Source: JAKCDU01 sp035551615 (GTDB taxonomy: Bacteria; Actinomycetota; Acidimicrobiia; Acidimicrobiales; Palsa-688). From it: a DNA stretch of 64,000 nucleotides. The first letter of the stretch is position 1. Each line of letters starts with the position of its first letter. The DNA is taken from positions 13,099-77,098 of the forward strand of contig DASZNC010000059.1 of NCBI GenBank assembly GCA_035551615.1. Direction: 5' to 3'. Position numbers and translations under genes: made by a program. The notes under the pieces were generated by a model. It had not been told where the DNA came from, did no database searches, and worked only from the letters and a program-made list of their open reading frames with translations. Shown here one piece after another: positions 47,435 to 55,634 of the stretch.

Positions 47435-48943
47435 ATGAAGCGACTCGGTGGTACCGACGCGCTGTTCCTCTCGCTCGAAACGCCGAGCTGGCATCAGCAC
47501 GTCGGCGGCCTGAGCATCATCGACCCCGAGGGTCGTGACATCTCGTATGACGATTTTGTCATCAAGGTGGGCGACCGCCTGCCCTACGCCCCGAAGTTCC
47601 GGTGGCGGTTGAAGGAGACACCGTTCGGGCTGGACCGCCCCATGTGGATCGACGACGCCGACTTCGACGTGCGCCGTCACGTCCGGCGCATCGGTGTCCC
47701 CTCGCCGGGCGGGGCCAAGGAGCTGGGCGAGGTGGTCGGCACCCTGATGAGCTCGCAGCTCGACCGGCGCCGCCCCCTGTGGGAGATGTGGTTCATCGAG
47801 GGCCTGGCCGGGGGCCGCATCGCCGTGTTCCTGAAGTACCACCACTGCCTGCTCGACGGCATGGCCGGCGCCAGCCTGGCCACTGTCCTGCTCGACCTGT
47901 CACCCGACGCAACGGCGCCCTTGGCCCCGCTGCCGTCGGCCGAGGAGCAGTCGGCCGGCTCCGAGCCGTCGGACCTCGAGGTCCTCGGGCGCCTGGCCCT
48001 CAACGCCCCCCGCCGGCCCCTCAACACCCTCCGCTACATGTCGGGGATCGTGGCCAAGGGGGCGGCCGCCGTGCAGAGCCTACGCGACCACGAGAACCGA
48101 GCCATCCTGCGGGCCCCGGTCACCCCGTTCAACGACGCCATCGGCCCACGCCGCGAGTTGGCGTTCGCATCGGTCTCGATGGCGGACGTGCACGGCCTCA
48201 AGGTGAAGCACGACGTGAAGGTCAACGACGTCGTGCTGGCCCTGACCGCCGGCGCCCTGCGCAAGTACCTCGAGAAGCACGACGCCCTGCCCGACACCGC
48301 CCTCGTGACTGCCGTCCCGGTATCGACCCGCCCCGAGGGCGACCGGTCCCACACCAACCAGATCAGCAACATGTTCGTGTCCCTGGCCACCGACATCGAC
48401 GACCCGGTGGAGCGGTTGGAGGCCATCAAGCGGTCGACCCAGAGCGCCAAGGCCATGCGCAACGCCATCGGGGCCAGGGAGATCCAGTCCCTCGGCGAGG
48501 TCGCATCCCCGCTCATCCTGAGCGGGGCGATCAAGACGATCTACCGGACGTCCCTGATGTCACGCATCCCGCTGCGCATCAACACCGTCGTCTCCAACGT
48601 GCCCGGGCCCAACATCCCCCTGTACATGTGCGGCGGCAAGGTCGTCGCCGTCTTCCCGAGCTCGGTGATCCTCGAGGGCATGGGTCTCAACGTCACCGTC
48701 TTCAGCTACCTCGACCGGGTCGACTTCGGCATCCACGTCGATCCCGATCTGGTGCCCGACGTGTGGGTGCTGGCCGATCAGGTGCCGGCTGCCCTGGCCG
48801 AGCTCATGGACGCCTCCGGGCTGGGCCGGCCCACACCGGTGGAGGCACCCCTCGAGGGTGAGGCCACCGTCACCAGCTCCTCGCCGGGCGGCCAGGCGGT
48901 CCGGGCCCGGCGGACGCCGGCCGGTCGGAGGGCCCGGGCGTAA
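47435..48943 (+). CDS. Wax ester synthase/diacylglycerol acyltransferase (WS/DGAT)-like protein
   Basis: A 502-residue acyltransferase of the WS/DGAT family. The active-site motif H-H-x-x-x-D-G is intact at residues 136-142 (HHCLLDG). Other blocks are MKRLGGTDALFLSLETPSWHQHVGG at the start, VNDVVLALTAGALRKYL near 270 and NTVVSNVPGPNIPLYMCG near 385. These enzymes transfer fatty acyl groups from CoA to long-chain alcohols or diacylglycerol, building storage lipids. SD AGGAGG lies 12 nt before the ATG. A tandem repeat follows the gene. Confidence 0.9.
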   Translation: MKRLGGTDALFLSLETPSWHQHVGGLSIIDPEGRDISYDDFVIKVGDRLPYAPKFRWRLKETPFGLDRPMWIDDADFDVRRHVRRIGVPSPGGAKELGEVVGTLMSSQLDRRRPLWEMWFIEGLAGGRIAVFLKYHHCLLDGMAGASLATVLLDLSPDATAPLAPLPSAEEQSAGSEPSDLEVLGRLALNAPRRPLNTLRYMSGIVAKGAAAVQSLRDHENRAILRAPVTPFNDAIGPRRELAFASVSMADVHGLKVKHDVKVNDVVLALTAGALRKYLEKHDALPDTALVTAVPVSTRPEGDRSHTNQISNMFVSLATDIDDPVERLEAIKRSTQSAKAMRNAIGAREIQSLGEVASPLILSGAIKTIYRTSLMSRIPLRINTVVSNVPGPNIPLYMCGGKVVAVFPSSVILEGMGLNVTVFSYLDRVDFGIHVDPDLVPDVWVLADQVPAALAELMDASGLGRPTPVEAPLEGEATVTSSSPGGQAVRARRTPAGRRARA

Positions 48944-48956
48944 CGCCGCCGGCGGC

Positions 48957-49045
48957 GGGTCGCCGTCCGGCGTGGCGCAGCTGACGCCGGGTCGCCGTCC
49001 GGCGTGGCGCAGCTGGCGCCGGCGGGCCGCTGCCCGGCGTGGCGC
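48957..49045. repeat. 32-bp tandem repeat downstream of the WS/DGAT gene
   Basis: A 27-bp block (GGGTCGCCGTCCGGCGTGGC plus GCAGCTG) is perfectly repeated at 48957-48983 and 48989-49015, period 32. A degenerate third copy runs to about 49045 (GGGCCGCTGCCCGGCGTGGC). Confidence 0.8.
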
Positions 49046-49066
49046 CGCAATCTGTGTCCCAACCGG

Positions 49067-49117
49067 CTTTCTGTGGTCGAAATTGTTGGTTAGACCCACA
49101 AAATCGACCACAGAAAG
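49067..49117. repeat. Palindromic element built on TTCTGTGGTCGA, copy 2
   Basis: CTTTCTGTGGTCGA (49067-49080) pairs perfectly with TCGACCACAGAAAG (49104-49117) over a 23-nt loop. The interior (AAATTGTTGGTTAGACCCACAAAA) is related to the interior of copy 1, so the two are the same element. Here it lies between two genes read in the same direction. Confidence 0.85.
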
Positions 49118-49190
49118 GCGCCGGCCACCCCGGCCGGCGCCTTAGATGGCCAAGCCCTCAGGGTCGCCGGCCGGGAGTAGCGTCAGGCGG

Positions 49191-49727
49191 GTGCAGCATC
49201 CGTCCGATCCATCGGCGTCGCTCCACCAGGCCCTGTTCGACCGGCGCATAGTGATGGTGAGCGGAGCCGTCGATGGCGACAAGGCCGGGCAGGTCGCCTC
49301 GGCGCTCATCTCCCTGGACGCGATGGGCGACGACCCGATCGAGCTGCGGCTGTCGGCCGAATCGGACTCGCTCGACGTGGCCTTCTCCCTCATGGACATC
49401 ATCAGGACGCTGGACGCCCCGGTCAACGCGACCGTCGCCGGCTCCGTCGGGGGCACCATGGTCGGCGTGCTCGCCGTCTGCCGGCGGCGGCGGATCGGGG
49501 GGTTCGGGCAGCTCCACCTGCGGGAGCCTCGGGCCGAGCTGACCGGCGTCGCCGCCGAGCTGGAACGGCAGGCCACCGACATGACCAACCGGGTCGAGCT
49601 GTTCGCCCGCCGGATGGCGGAGGCGACCGGCCGGCCGTTCGAGCACGTCGAGGCGGATCTGCGCACCGGTCGCCACCTGGATGCGGCCGCCGCCCTGGCC
49701 TACGGCATCGTGGACGAGGTCCAGTGA
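49191..49727 (+). CDS. ClpP-like protein lacking catalytic residues
   Basis: About 178 residues (MQHPSDPSASLHQALFDRRIVMVSGAVDG). The fold of ClpP/crotonase-like serine proteases is clear from strand pattern ALISLDAMGDDPIELRLSAESDS and PVNATVAGSVGG. Where ClpP has G-Q-A-A-S-M, this has AGSVGGTM, and the catalytic His position (M-I-H-Q-P) reads HLREP, so the Ser and His are gone. It may act as a structural ClpR-like subunit or a different hydrolase. Start GTG 49191 or ATG 49146. It overlaps the dehalogenase gene by GTGA. Confidence 0.78.
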   Translation: MQHPSDPSASLHQALFDRRIVMVSGAVDGDKAGQVASALISLDAMGDDPIELRLSAESDSLDVAFSLMDIIRTLDAPVNATVAGSVGGTMVGVLAVCRRRRIGGFGQLHLREPRAELTGVAAELERQATDMTNRVELFARRMAEATGRPFEHVEADLRTGRHLDAAAALAYGIVDEVQ

Positions 49728-50419
49728 CCTCGGCTCTGCTGTTCGACGTGTTCGGCACGGTGGTCGACTGGCGGTCCTCGGTCATCGCCGCCGGTTCGGC
49801 GGTGGCCGCCGATGTGGACTGGCCCGGCTGCGCCGATCAGTGGCGCCGGCAGGGCTACCTGGAGCCGATCGGCCGGATGGTGAGGGGCGAGGAGCCATGG
49901 GCCCCCATCGACGGGGTGATGCGGGCCCAGCTGGACGTGCTGGCCGACAGGTTCGGTTTTGCGTCGGTCGGCGCCGATGCTCTCGACGATCTGGCGCTCG
50001 TATGGGAGCGGCTCGACCCCTGGCCGGATGTGCAGCCCGGGCTGGCCCGGTTGAAGTCCCGCTACCCGATCGGCCCCCTGTCGAACGGCAGCTTCGGGGG
50101 CCTGACCCGGATGGGCCGCTACGGCGGGCTGGGCTGGGACTTCATCATCTCCACCGAGCTGTTCCAGTCGTACAAACCGGATCCGAAGACCTACCTGGGG
50201 GCGGCCGCCCTCCTCGGCCTGGAACCGTCCGAGGTGATGCTGGTCGCCGCCCACCCGCTCGACCTCCAGGCCGCGGCCGGTTGCGGGCTGGGCACCGCGT
50301 ATGTGCCCCGCCCGCAGGAATGGGGTCCCGGTGGCCAGGTGGCCCCGGGCAGGTTCGACGTGGTCGCCTCCGACTTCATCGACCTGGCCGCCCGCCTGGG
50401 GATCACAGAATCCTCATAA
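49724..50419 (+). CDS. HAD-superfamily L-2-haloacid dehalogenase-like protein
   Basis: A 231-residue HAD hydrolase. Motif I DVFGTVVDW (nucleophile Asp8), motif II near LSNGSFGG, Lys in SYKPDPKTY (motif III), and motif IV in VMLVAAHPLDL. It closely matches L-2-haloacid dehalogenases in size and the DVFGT(V/L)VDW motif. Likely substrates are 2-halo acids or phosphoesters. GTG 49724 overlaps the stop of the ClpP-like gene. Confidence 0.88.
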   Translation: MTSALLFDVFGTVVDWRSSVIAAGSAVAADVDWPGCADQWRRQGYLEPIGRMVRGEEPWAPIDGVMRAQLDVLADRFGFASVGADALDDLALVWERLDPWPDVQPGLARLKSRYPIGPLSNGSFGGLTRMGRYGGLGWDFIISTELFQSYKPDPKTYLGAAALLGLEPSEVMLVAAHPLDLQAAAGCGLGTAYVPRPQEWGPGGQVAPGRFDVVASDFIDLAARLGITESS

Positions 50420-50461
50420 GTTGACCGCCGGTGGTTCACATCGGCGGGCCAGGCTGAAGGA

Positions 50462-50911
50462 ATGAGATCGCTCACCAGGAAGACAGCGTTCGGCGCCGTC
50501 GGCGTGCTGGCCGCCATCGGCGTCACCGGCACGGCGTGGGCGGAGACCGGTTCCGGCTCCTCCCCGACCTCCACCCCGGCGGCGAGCACGAACCCGACCG
50601 CCACCCCCTCGGCGACCAAGCCGGCCAAGCACCGGGCCCGGGGCCTGCTCGAGCGGGCCGACCACGCCAATGCCGAGATCAAGGTCAAGGGTCAATGGGT
50701 CACCTACACCCTCGACCGGGGCACGGTGACCGCCGTCAGCCCGTCGTCCATCACGCTGTCGCGCCCCGACGGCCAGAGTGTCACCGATTCCATCAGCGCC
50801 CAGACCAAGTTCAAGGGGGTGGCCTCGGCATCGGCCGTCAGAGTGGGGCAGCCGGCCCAGATCGTCTCGGACAACGGCGCCGCCCTGCGGGTCCGGCAGA
50901 AGGCGGCCTGA
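50462..50911 (+). CDS. Secreted DUF5666-like protein
   Basis: A 149-residue exported protein. Signal peptide MRSLTRKTAFGAVGVLAAIG, ending near AWAE, then a Ser/Thr/Pro linker (SGSSPTSTPAASTNPTATPS) and a beta-domain with GTVTAVSPSSITLSRPDGQSVT and KFKGVASASAVRVGQPAQIVS, the repeated beta-pattern of DUF5666. The function is not known. SD AAGGA is 5 nt before ATG. Confidence 0.75.
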   Translation: MRSLTRKTAFGAVGVLAAIGVTGTAWAETGSGSSPTSTPAASTNPTATPSATKPAKHRARGLLERADHANAEIKVKGQWVTYTLDRGTVTAVSPSSITLSRPDGQSVTDSISAQTKFKGVASASAVRVGQPAQIVSDNGAALRVRQKAA

Positions 50912-50957
50912 TAATCGGGTGTCACCGGACCCCGTGTAGGCAATAATCGAGGTCTCG

Positions 50958-51608
50958 ATGGAGGAGATCCTCGAGGAACAGCAGGCGTACTACCGGGCCC
51001 GCGCACCTGAGTACGACGCTTGGTGGCAGCGAACCGGCCGGTACGACCGGGGCGAGCAGGAAGCCGAAGAGTGGCAACGGTCCGTGGCCGCCGCCGAGGA
51101 CGCCCTGCGCGGGTTCAGCCCGACCGGCGACGTACTCGAACTGGCCGGCGGCACCGGTTGGTGGACAGCCCGCCTGGCCACCACCGCCGAGCGGCTCACC
51201 GTGGTCGATTCTTCAGCAGAAGTGCTGGACCTCAACCGGGCCCGCGTCGGCCGGCCCGACATCGACTACCGGCAGTCCGACATCTTCTCCTGGACGCCAC
51301 CCAGGCGCTACGACACGGTGTTCTTCTCCTTCTGGCTCTCGCACGTGCCCGAAAACCGGTTCGCCGAGTTCTGGGACCTGGTCGGGCGCTGTCTGGCTCC
51401 CGGTGGCCGGGCGTTCCTCATTGACAGCCACGATGCCAAGATCGCCGATGACGTCGACGTGCGCCAGCTGAGCGACGGCTCCCGGTTCCGGGTGGTCAAG
51501 ATCATGTACTCGCCAGCCGAGCTCGAATCGGCGTTGAGCGGGCTCGGTTGGACGGCCCGGATACGGGCGGACGGGCTGATCCTCTACGGGTCGGCGGTGC
51601 CCGGTTAG
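50958..51608 (+). CDS. Class I SAM-dependent methyltransferase
   Basis: A 216-residue methyltransferase with motif I VLELAGGTGWWT near residue 60, motif II acidic residue in LTVVDSS near 80, SDIFSW near 108 and FFSFWLSHVP near 122. N-terminal YYRARAPEYDAWWQR is typical of small-molecule and quinone-type methyltransferases. The substrate is unknown. Its stop overlaps the YbjQ gene stop from the other strand (51605-51608). Confidence 0.88.
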   Translation: MEEILEEQQAYYRARAPEYDAWWQRTGRYDRGEQEAEEWQRSVAAAEDALRGFSPTGDVLELAGGTGWWTARLATTAERLTVVDSSAEVLDLNRARVGRPDIDYRQSDIFSWTPPRRYDTVFFSFWLSHVPENRFAEFWDLVGRCLAPGGRAFLIDSHDAKIADDVDVRQLSDGSRFRVVKIMYSPAELESALSGLGWTARIRADGLILYGSAVPG

Positions 51609-51925
51609 AGCCGGCGGACCCGCACGGCCGTGCCGTAGGCGCAGATCTCGGTCCAGTTGCCACCCATCTCCGAGGTGTCGAAGCGCATGGCCAGGATGGC
51701 ATCGGCGCCCTTGATCTCAGCCTCCTCGACCATCCGCTGGGTGACTTCCTGGCGGCTGGCCACCAGGTTCTTGGTCATCCCCTTCAGCTCGCCTCCGGCG
51801 AGGGACTTGAACGAGGCACCTATCTGCGAGCCGATGTTCCGGCTGCGCACGGTCAGCCCGAACACCTCGCCCAGCACCTCGGTGATTTCGTACCCCGGTA
51901 GGTCGTTCATCGTCGAGATCAGCAT
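51605..51925 (-). CDS. YbjQ/UPF0145 (DUF74) family protein
   Basis: A 106-residue protein: EITEVLGEVFGLTVRSRNIGSQIGASFKSLAGGELKGMTK and ADAILAMRFDT match the YbjQ family, pentameric proteins that resemble heavy-metal-binding folds with no settled function. ATG 51925 with a TAGGTT hexamer 6 nt upstream and no ribosome site, so it is probably leaderless. Confidence 0.92.
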   Translation of the reverse strand: MLISTMNDLPGYEITEVLGEVFGLTVRSRNIGSQIGASFKSLAGGELKGMTKNLVASRQEVTQRMVEEAEIKGADAILAMRFDTSEMGGNWTEICAYGTAVRVRRL

Positions 51926-51931
51926 GAGCTC

Positions 51932-51937
51932 AACCTA
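51932..51937 (-). promoter_or_regulatory. -10 box TAGGTT of the YbjQ gene
   Basis: On the minus strand TAGGTT lies 6 nt before ATG 51925 and no ribosome site is present. Confidence 0.5.
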
Positions 51938-51962
51938 ACGCCGCGGCGCCGATGCGGTCGCC

Positions 51963-52406
51963 CTACAGCTCCTTCTCGAACGCCAGTGCCTCCTCGTAGT
52001 GGCCGTAGTAGGCGACGCGGGCGTAACCGGTCCGCTCGTACAGCGCCGCCGCCTCCGGCTGGCGGGGCCCGGTCTCGAGGATCACCTTGCCGTACCCGGC
52101 CCGAGCCGCGTCCTCCTCCAGCGCAGCCAGCACCACGGCGGCCAGACCGCGCCGGCGGTAGCGGCCGTCGGTCCACATCCGTTTGACCTCGCACACCCCT
52201 TCGGTGTGGTGGCGGTAACCGCCGCCGGCCACCACTCGGCCGGCTTCCACGACGACCATGAACGCGCCCGCCGGCGGATCGAATTCCTCGGCCGACGCCC
52301 GGGACATCTCCTCGTTGGCGCCGTACCGCTCGTCGTACTCGGCCGTCAGTCCGTCGATCAGAGGGCCGACCACCTCGTCGCTGAAGCGCACCTTCCGCAC
52401 ATCCAC
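51963..52406 (-). CDS. GNAT N-acetyltransferase
   Basis: A 147-residue GNAT protein. The acetyl-CoA loop is GRYRRRGLAAVVLAALEEDAARAG near residue 85, after strand CEVKRMWTDG; ALYERTGYARVAYYGHYEE is the C-terminal wedge. GTG 52406, with TAGCCT 8 nt upstream, could be leaderless. Substrate unknown. Confidence 0.88.
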   Translation of the reverse strand: MDVRKVRFSDEVVGPLIDGLTAEYDERYGANEEMSRASAEEFDPPAGAFMVVVEAGRVVAGGGYRHHTEGVCEVKRMWTDGRYRRRGLAAVVLAALEEDAARAGYGKVILETGPRQPEAAALYERTGYARVAYYGHYEEALAFEKEL

Positions 52407-52417
52407 GGCGGAGCAGG

Positions 52418-53023
52418 CTAGAGAGACGGGAGGAGCACCGCTCCTTCTTTCTCGTCGCCGACCGACGACCACCGGCCGTCGAGGGCGAACAGCCCGGTCA
52501 ATGCGCACAACGCGGCATCGACCCGGTCCTGGTTGGGCAACCCGTCGCTGATGCCGGCCAGCTGCAGCACCGATCGGCGGAACACCCCCTTACTCTCGTC
52601 CGCCCGGCGGGCCCGGCCGGCGATCAACCGGGCGCTCGCCTCGGGGAACACCTCGGCCGCCTTGCCGGCCGGCTCGAAGCCGCCGAAGAGCGGGTACGAC
52701 GGGGCGATGGCATCGAACAGGGACATGCCGGCCCGGGCCCACCGGTAGAACGGGTGGTCCCCCGGATCGGCGCCTGTCGGGAAGGTCGATATGCCCATAG
52801 CGGCCAGTTCCCGCTCGCCGCTCCGCCGCCGGCCGTCGACCGCCCAGCCGGACGGGGAGTCGATGCAGACGATGGTCGGCCGGACCAACTCGACGATGAG
52901 CTCCACCGCCTCCATCACCGAAAGGCCGCCGAGGGACAGCGACACCCGACGGCTCCCGTCGAGAGCCACCAGGTCCAGACCCTTGCGCTCCTCGGCCACA
53001 TCCACGCCGACCGCCAATACCAC
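52418..53023 (-). CDS. DUF429 protein (RNase H-fold, predicted nuclease)
   Basis: A 201-residue protein. AVGVDVAEERKGLDLVALDG at the start and TIVCIDSPSGWAVDGRRRSGERELAAMGISTFPT are the DUF429 signature, with acidic residues typical of the RNase H fold; PNQDRVDAALCALTGLFAL supplies the C-terminal acidic block. It is a predicted nuclease or scaffold of unknown process. GTG 53023 has AGGAG 3-8 nt upstream. It diverges from the HTH gene; the shared gap holds two operator repeats. Confidence 0.85.
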   Translation of the reverse strand: MVLAVGVDVAEERKGLDLVALDGSRRVSLSLGGLSVMEAVELIVELVRPTIVCIDSPSGWAVDGRRRSGERELAAMGISTFPTGADPGDHPFYRWARAGMSLFDAIAPSYPLFGGFEPAGKAAEVFPEASARLIAGRARRADESKGVFRRSVLQLAGISDGLPNQDRVDAALCALTGLFALDGRWSSVGDEKEGAVLLPSL

Positions 53024-53048
53024 CGACTCCTAGTTTAGGGAGTTGCAG

Positions 53049-53071
53049 CTTGTCAGGGAATCCTTGACAAG
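53049..53071. promoter_or_regulatory. Operator 1 upstream of the HTH/DUF4097 operon
   Basis: CTTGTCA-N9-TGACAAG, perfect 7-bp arms. It overlaps the -35 element (TTGACA, 53064-53069) of the HTH gene promoter. Confidence 0.75.
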
Positions 53072-53094
53072 GCGCGACCCTGTCAGGTACAACT
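53064..53094 (+). promoter_or_regulatory. Promoter of the HTH gene
   Basis: TTGACA (53064-53069), 18-bp spacer, then TACAACT (53088-53094). Translation starts 6 nt later at GTG 53101, so the transcript should be leaderless. Confidence 0.6.
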
Positions 53095-53101
53095 TGACAG
53101 G
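53079..53101. promoter_or_regulatory. Operator 2 upstream of the HTH/DUF4097 operon
   Basis: CCTGTCA-N9-TGACAGG, perfect 7-bp arms. Its centre is 30 bp from that of operator 1, three helical turns, and it spans the -10 box and transcription start. Confidence 0.75.
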
Positions 53102-53421
53102 TGGCCCCCGACCCCAACCGACTCCGAGAGGCTTTCGACCGGGTGATGGACATCGACGATCCGTTGACCGCCCTGCAGGCGGGGCGGGAGACCAGAGAGC
53201 TGATGCCGGCGTGGGAGAGCCATCTGGCCCGCCAGGCTCTGGCCAACGGGGCCACATGGGAAGCCATCGGCGCCGCCCTCGGCATCAGCCGTCAGGCGGC
53301 GTGGGAGCGTCTCCGGCCGGCGATCGCCAAGGAGATCCAGGCCGACCGGACCCGGATCGAATCAGAGAAGACCAGGTTGAGACAGGAGAGAGCGAAGCGA
53401 TGGCCGACGAAGAAGAGCTGA
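53101..53421 (+). CDS. Helix-turn-helix regulator of a DUF4097 operon
   Basis: A 106-residue protein. The DNA-binding unit lies at about 60-85 (GATWEAIGAALGISRQAAWERL), a sigma-region-4-like helix-turn-helix. A Lys/Arg/Glu-rich C-terminus follows, ending KRWPTKKS. It overlaps the DUF4097 gene by 22 bp. Twin operator palindromes on its own promoter predict autoregulation. No ligand domain is present. Confidence 0.82.
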   Translation: MAPDPNRLREAFDRVMDIDDPLTALQAGRETRELMPAWESHLARQALANGATWEAIGAALGISRQAAWERLRPAIAKEIQADRTRIESEKTRLRQERAKRWPTKKS

Positions 53422-54446
53422 GCCGAAGCGAGGCGTTGGCCAAGCGGGCCATGGAGTTGGCCGCCCGGGCCGAGGACCTGGCCCGCCACGCCCACGAAGT
53501 GGCGGGCGTCGACGAGCAGCTGGCCAGCCTCGAAGCCGAGCTCGACGCCCTGGCCGCCGAAGAGGACGCTCTGGCCGCCGAGGAGGACGGGCTCGCCGAG
53601 GGCGCCCGTACCGGGCCCGGACCAGCGCCCGACGATGAGCCCTCCGGGTTCGGCGGCCATGACGATTGGGTCAACTGGGCCGAGACCTTCAGTGACCGAC
53701 TCGAAGCGCTCGGAGCCCGGATCGGCGATCTGGTCGCCGGGTCCGTCGATTCCGCGCTGGCCGGCGCCCAGACCGGCACCGGCGAGCCGGGCGCAGTGCG
53801 GTTCACCCGGGAGGGCGAAGCGGAATGGCCGGCGCCCGGTCCGGTCCCGGTGCAGATCCGAAGTCATGGCGGCAGCGTCGAGGTTCGCGGCAGCGACCAG
53901 GACGGCATCCGGGTGACCTGGAGGGCCCGCAGCTGGGGCGGCCGCTATGCCGACCAGCAACCGGTGACGATCAGCGAGCGGGGCGGGACGGTCGTGATCG
54001 AGTACCAGGGCCGGCGGGGTTGGCGGGCGGCCGGCGTGTCGGTCGAGGTGGAGCTGCCCCGCCACTCCCCGATCGAGGTGACGACCGGCGGGGGCTCCAT
54101 CCAGATCGAAGGCACCGATGCTGCGGTCAGCTGCCGCACCGGCGGCGGGTCCATCACCGTGACGGAGGTCGACGGCGAGGTGCGGGCCAGCACCGGCGGC
54201 GGAGGCATCCGGGTCGAAGGCCGCATCTCGGGTGACTCCCAGATCCAGACCGGGGGTGGGTCGATCGATGTCATCGTCGAAGCCGGCACCCAGGTGGACG
54301 TGGACGTCAGCGGCACGAAGGCGTCGGTCGACGTACCCAGCCTGAAGGTCGAGGGCTACCACGTGGTCGGCCCCATCGACGGAGGCGGCGGGGGCCGCCT
54401 CCGGGTCCGCACCGGCGGCGGCTCGGCGCGTATCCGCCAGCGCTGA
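53400..54446 (+). CDS. DUF4097-type beta-repeat protein with coiled-coil N-terminus
   Basis: A 348-residue protein. Residues 1-75 are an Ala/Glu-rich coiled coil (MADEEELSRSEALAKRAMEL, then repeated DALAAEED). After a linker, the DUF4097 right-handed beta-structure starts near 140 and contains repeated TGGGSI modules (SPIEVTTGGGSIQIEGTDA, SCRTGGGSITVTEVDGE, STGGGGIRVEG, QTGGGSIDVI). No signal peptide or membrane helix. DUF4097 proteins are often co-encoded with HTH or membrane-stress regulators. AGGAG is about 10 nt before the ATG. Confidence 0.88.
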   Translation: MADEEELSRSEALAKRAMELAARAEDLARHAHEVAGVDEQLASLEAELDALAAEEDALAAEEDGLAEGARTGPGPAPDDEPSGFGGHDDWVNWAETFSDRLEALGARIGDLVAGSVDSALAGAQTGTGEPGAVRFTREGEAEWPAPGPVPVQIRSHGGSVEVRGSDQDGIRVTWRARSWGGRYADQQPVTISERGGTVVIEYQGRRGWRAAGVSVEVELPRHSPIEVTTGGGSIQIEGTDAAVSCRTGGGSITVTEVDGEVRASTGGGGIRVEGRISGDSQIQTGGGSIDVIVEAGTQVDVDVSGTKASVDVPSLKVEGYHVVGPIDGGGGGRLRVRTGGGSARIRQR

Positions 54447-54518
54447 GCCGACCCCGGCGCCTCTCCCCCATTACGGTGGCAGGCGTACATGGTGGAAGCC
54501 GACCAGGGGGAATGACCA

Positions 54519-55634
54519 GTGCGTTTCGGGATCTTCTTCGAGATGTCGACGCCGCGCCCGTTCTCCAGCGAGACCGATCACCTCGTGTACCACAACTCGC
54601 TGGAGCAGGCCCGGCTGGCCGACGAGCTCGGCTTCGACTGGGTGTGGTGCGTCGAGCACCACTTTCTCGAGGAGTACTCCCACTCCTCGGCCCCCGAGGT
54701 GACGCTGGCCGCAGTGGCGGCGCAGACCGAACGCATCCGGGTGGGCCACGGTGCCGTCGTCTGCGTGCCCGAGATGAACCATCCCATCCGGGTGGCCGAG
54801 CGGGCCGCCGTTCTCGACATCATCTCCAACGGCCGCCTCGAATTCGGCACCGCCCGGTCGTCGACGTGGACCGAGCTCGGCGGGTTCAATGTCGACCCGG
54901 ATGACACCAAGAAGACGTGGGACGAGTTCGTGCGGGTGCTGCCCCGGATGTGGGCGGACGGGCCGGTCGCCCACGACGGCCGCTGCTTCTCGATGCCGGA
55001 GCGCAACGTGCTGCCCAAGCCGATCCAGAAACCGCACCCGCCCATGTGGGTCACGGTCACCTCTCCCGGTACCGAGCTCGACGCCGCCGATCGGGGCCTG
55101 GGCTGCCTCGGGGTGGCATCGACGACCTACCAGGAGCAGGAGCGGCGCACCCAGGAGTACCACCGGCGCATCCGCAACTGCGACCCGGTCAGCAGCGTGG
55201 TCAACGATCAGGTCACGACCCTCAACTTCCTCTACTGCCACGAAGACGCCGATGTGGCGGCGGCCGGCGGCATGCGCATGGTGGGCCTGTTCGGGTTGAA
55301 CAACGCCCATCTCCTCTGGACCCGGGAGGCCTACCCGACCCGGGCCTACCAGTCGTTGGGCAACCTGGCCCCCGGCGGCGGCGCCGACCGGTCGTCGCCC
55401 GGTGATCCGCGAGGCATCCCCGAAGGGATCGGTGTCGGCGATCCGGACCGGTTGATCCGGGTCATCCAGCGATGGGAGGACATCGGCGTGACCGGTATCA
55501 ACTTCCTCCTGAACGCCTCCGAGACGATCCCTCAGGCCGACGTGCTGGCCAGCATGCGGTTGTTCGCATCCGAGGTTATGCCCAAGTTCATGGACAAAGG
55601 AGCGGCCTCCACGGCGGCCGGCGCCCCATGCTGA
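54519..55634 (+). CDS. LLM-class flavin-dependent oxidoreductase
   Basis: A 371-residue luciferase-like protein (MRFGIFFEMSTPRPFSSETD). Typical blocks are EQARLADELGFDWVWCVEHHFLEEYSHSSAPEV, the NHPIRVAERAAVLDIISNGRLEFGTARSS loop, and WVTVTSPGTELDAADRGLG. The first HH and the HHFLEEY segment follow the alkanal-monooxygenase-like branch. It starts a three-gene operon with an ADC-fold protein and an SDR, joined by ATGA-type overlaps. AGGGGGAA lies upstream of the GTG. Confidence 0.88.
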   Translation: MRFGIFFEMSTPRPFSSETDHLVYHNSLEQARLADELGFDWVWCVEHHFLEEYSHSSAPEVTLAAVAAQTERIRVGHGAVVCVPEMNHPIRVAERAAVLDIISNGRLEFGTARSSTWTELGGFNVDPDDTKKTWDEFVRVLPRMWADGPVAHDGRCFSMPERNVLPKPIQKPHPPMWVTVTSPGTELDAADRGLGCLGVASTTYQEQERRTQEYHRRIRNCDPVSSVVNDQVTTLNFLYCHEDADVAAAGGMRMVGLFGLNNAHLLWTREAYPTRAYQSLGNLAPGGGADRSSPGDPRGIPEGIGVGDPDRLIRVIQRWEDIGVTGINFLLNASETIPQADVLASMRLFASEVMPKFMDKGAASTAAGAPC

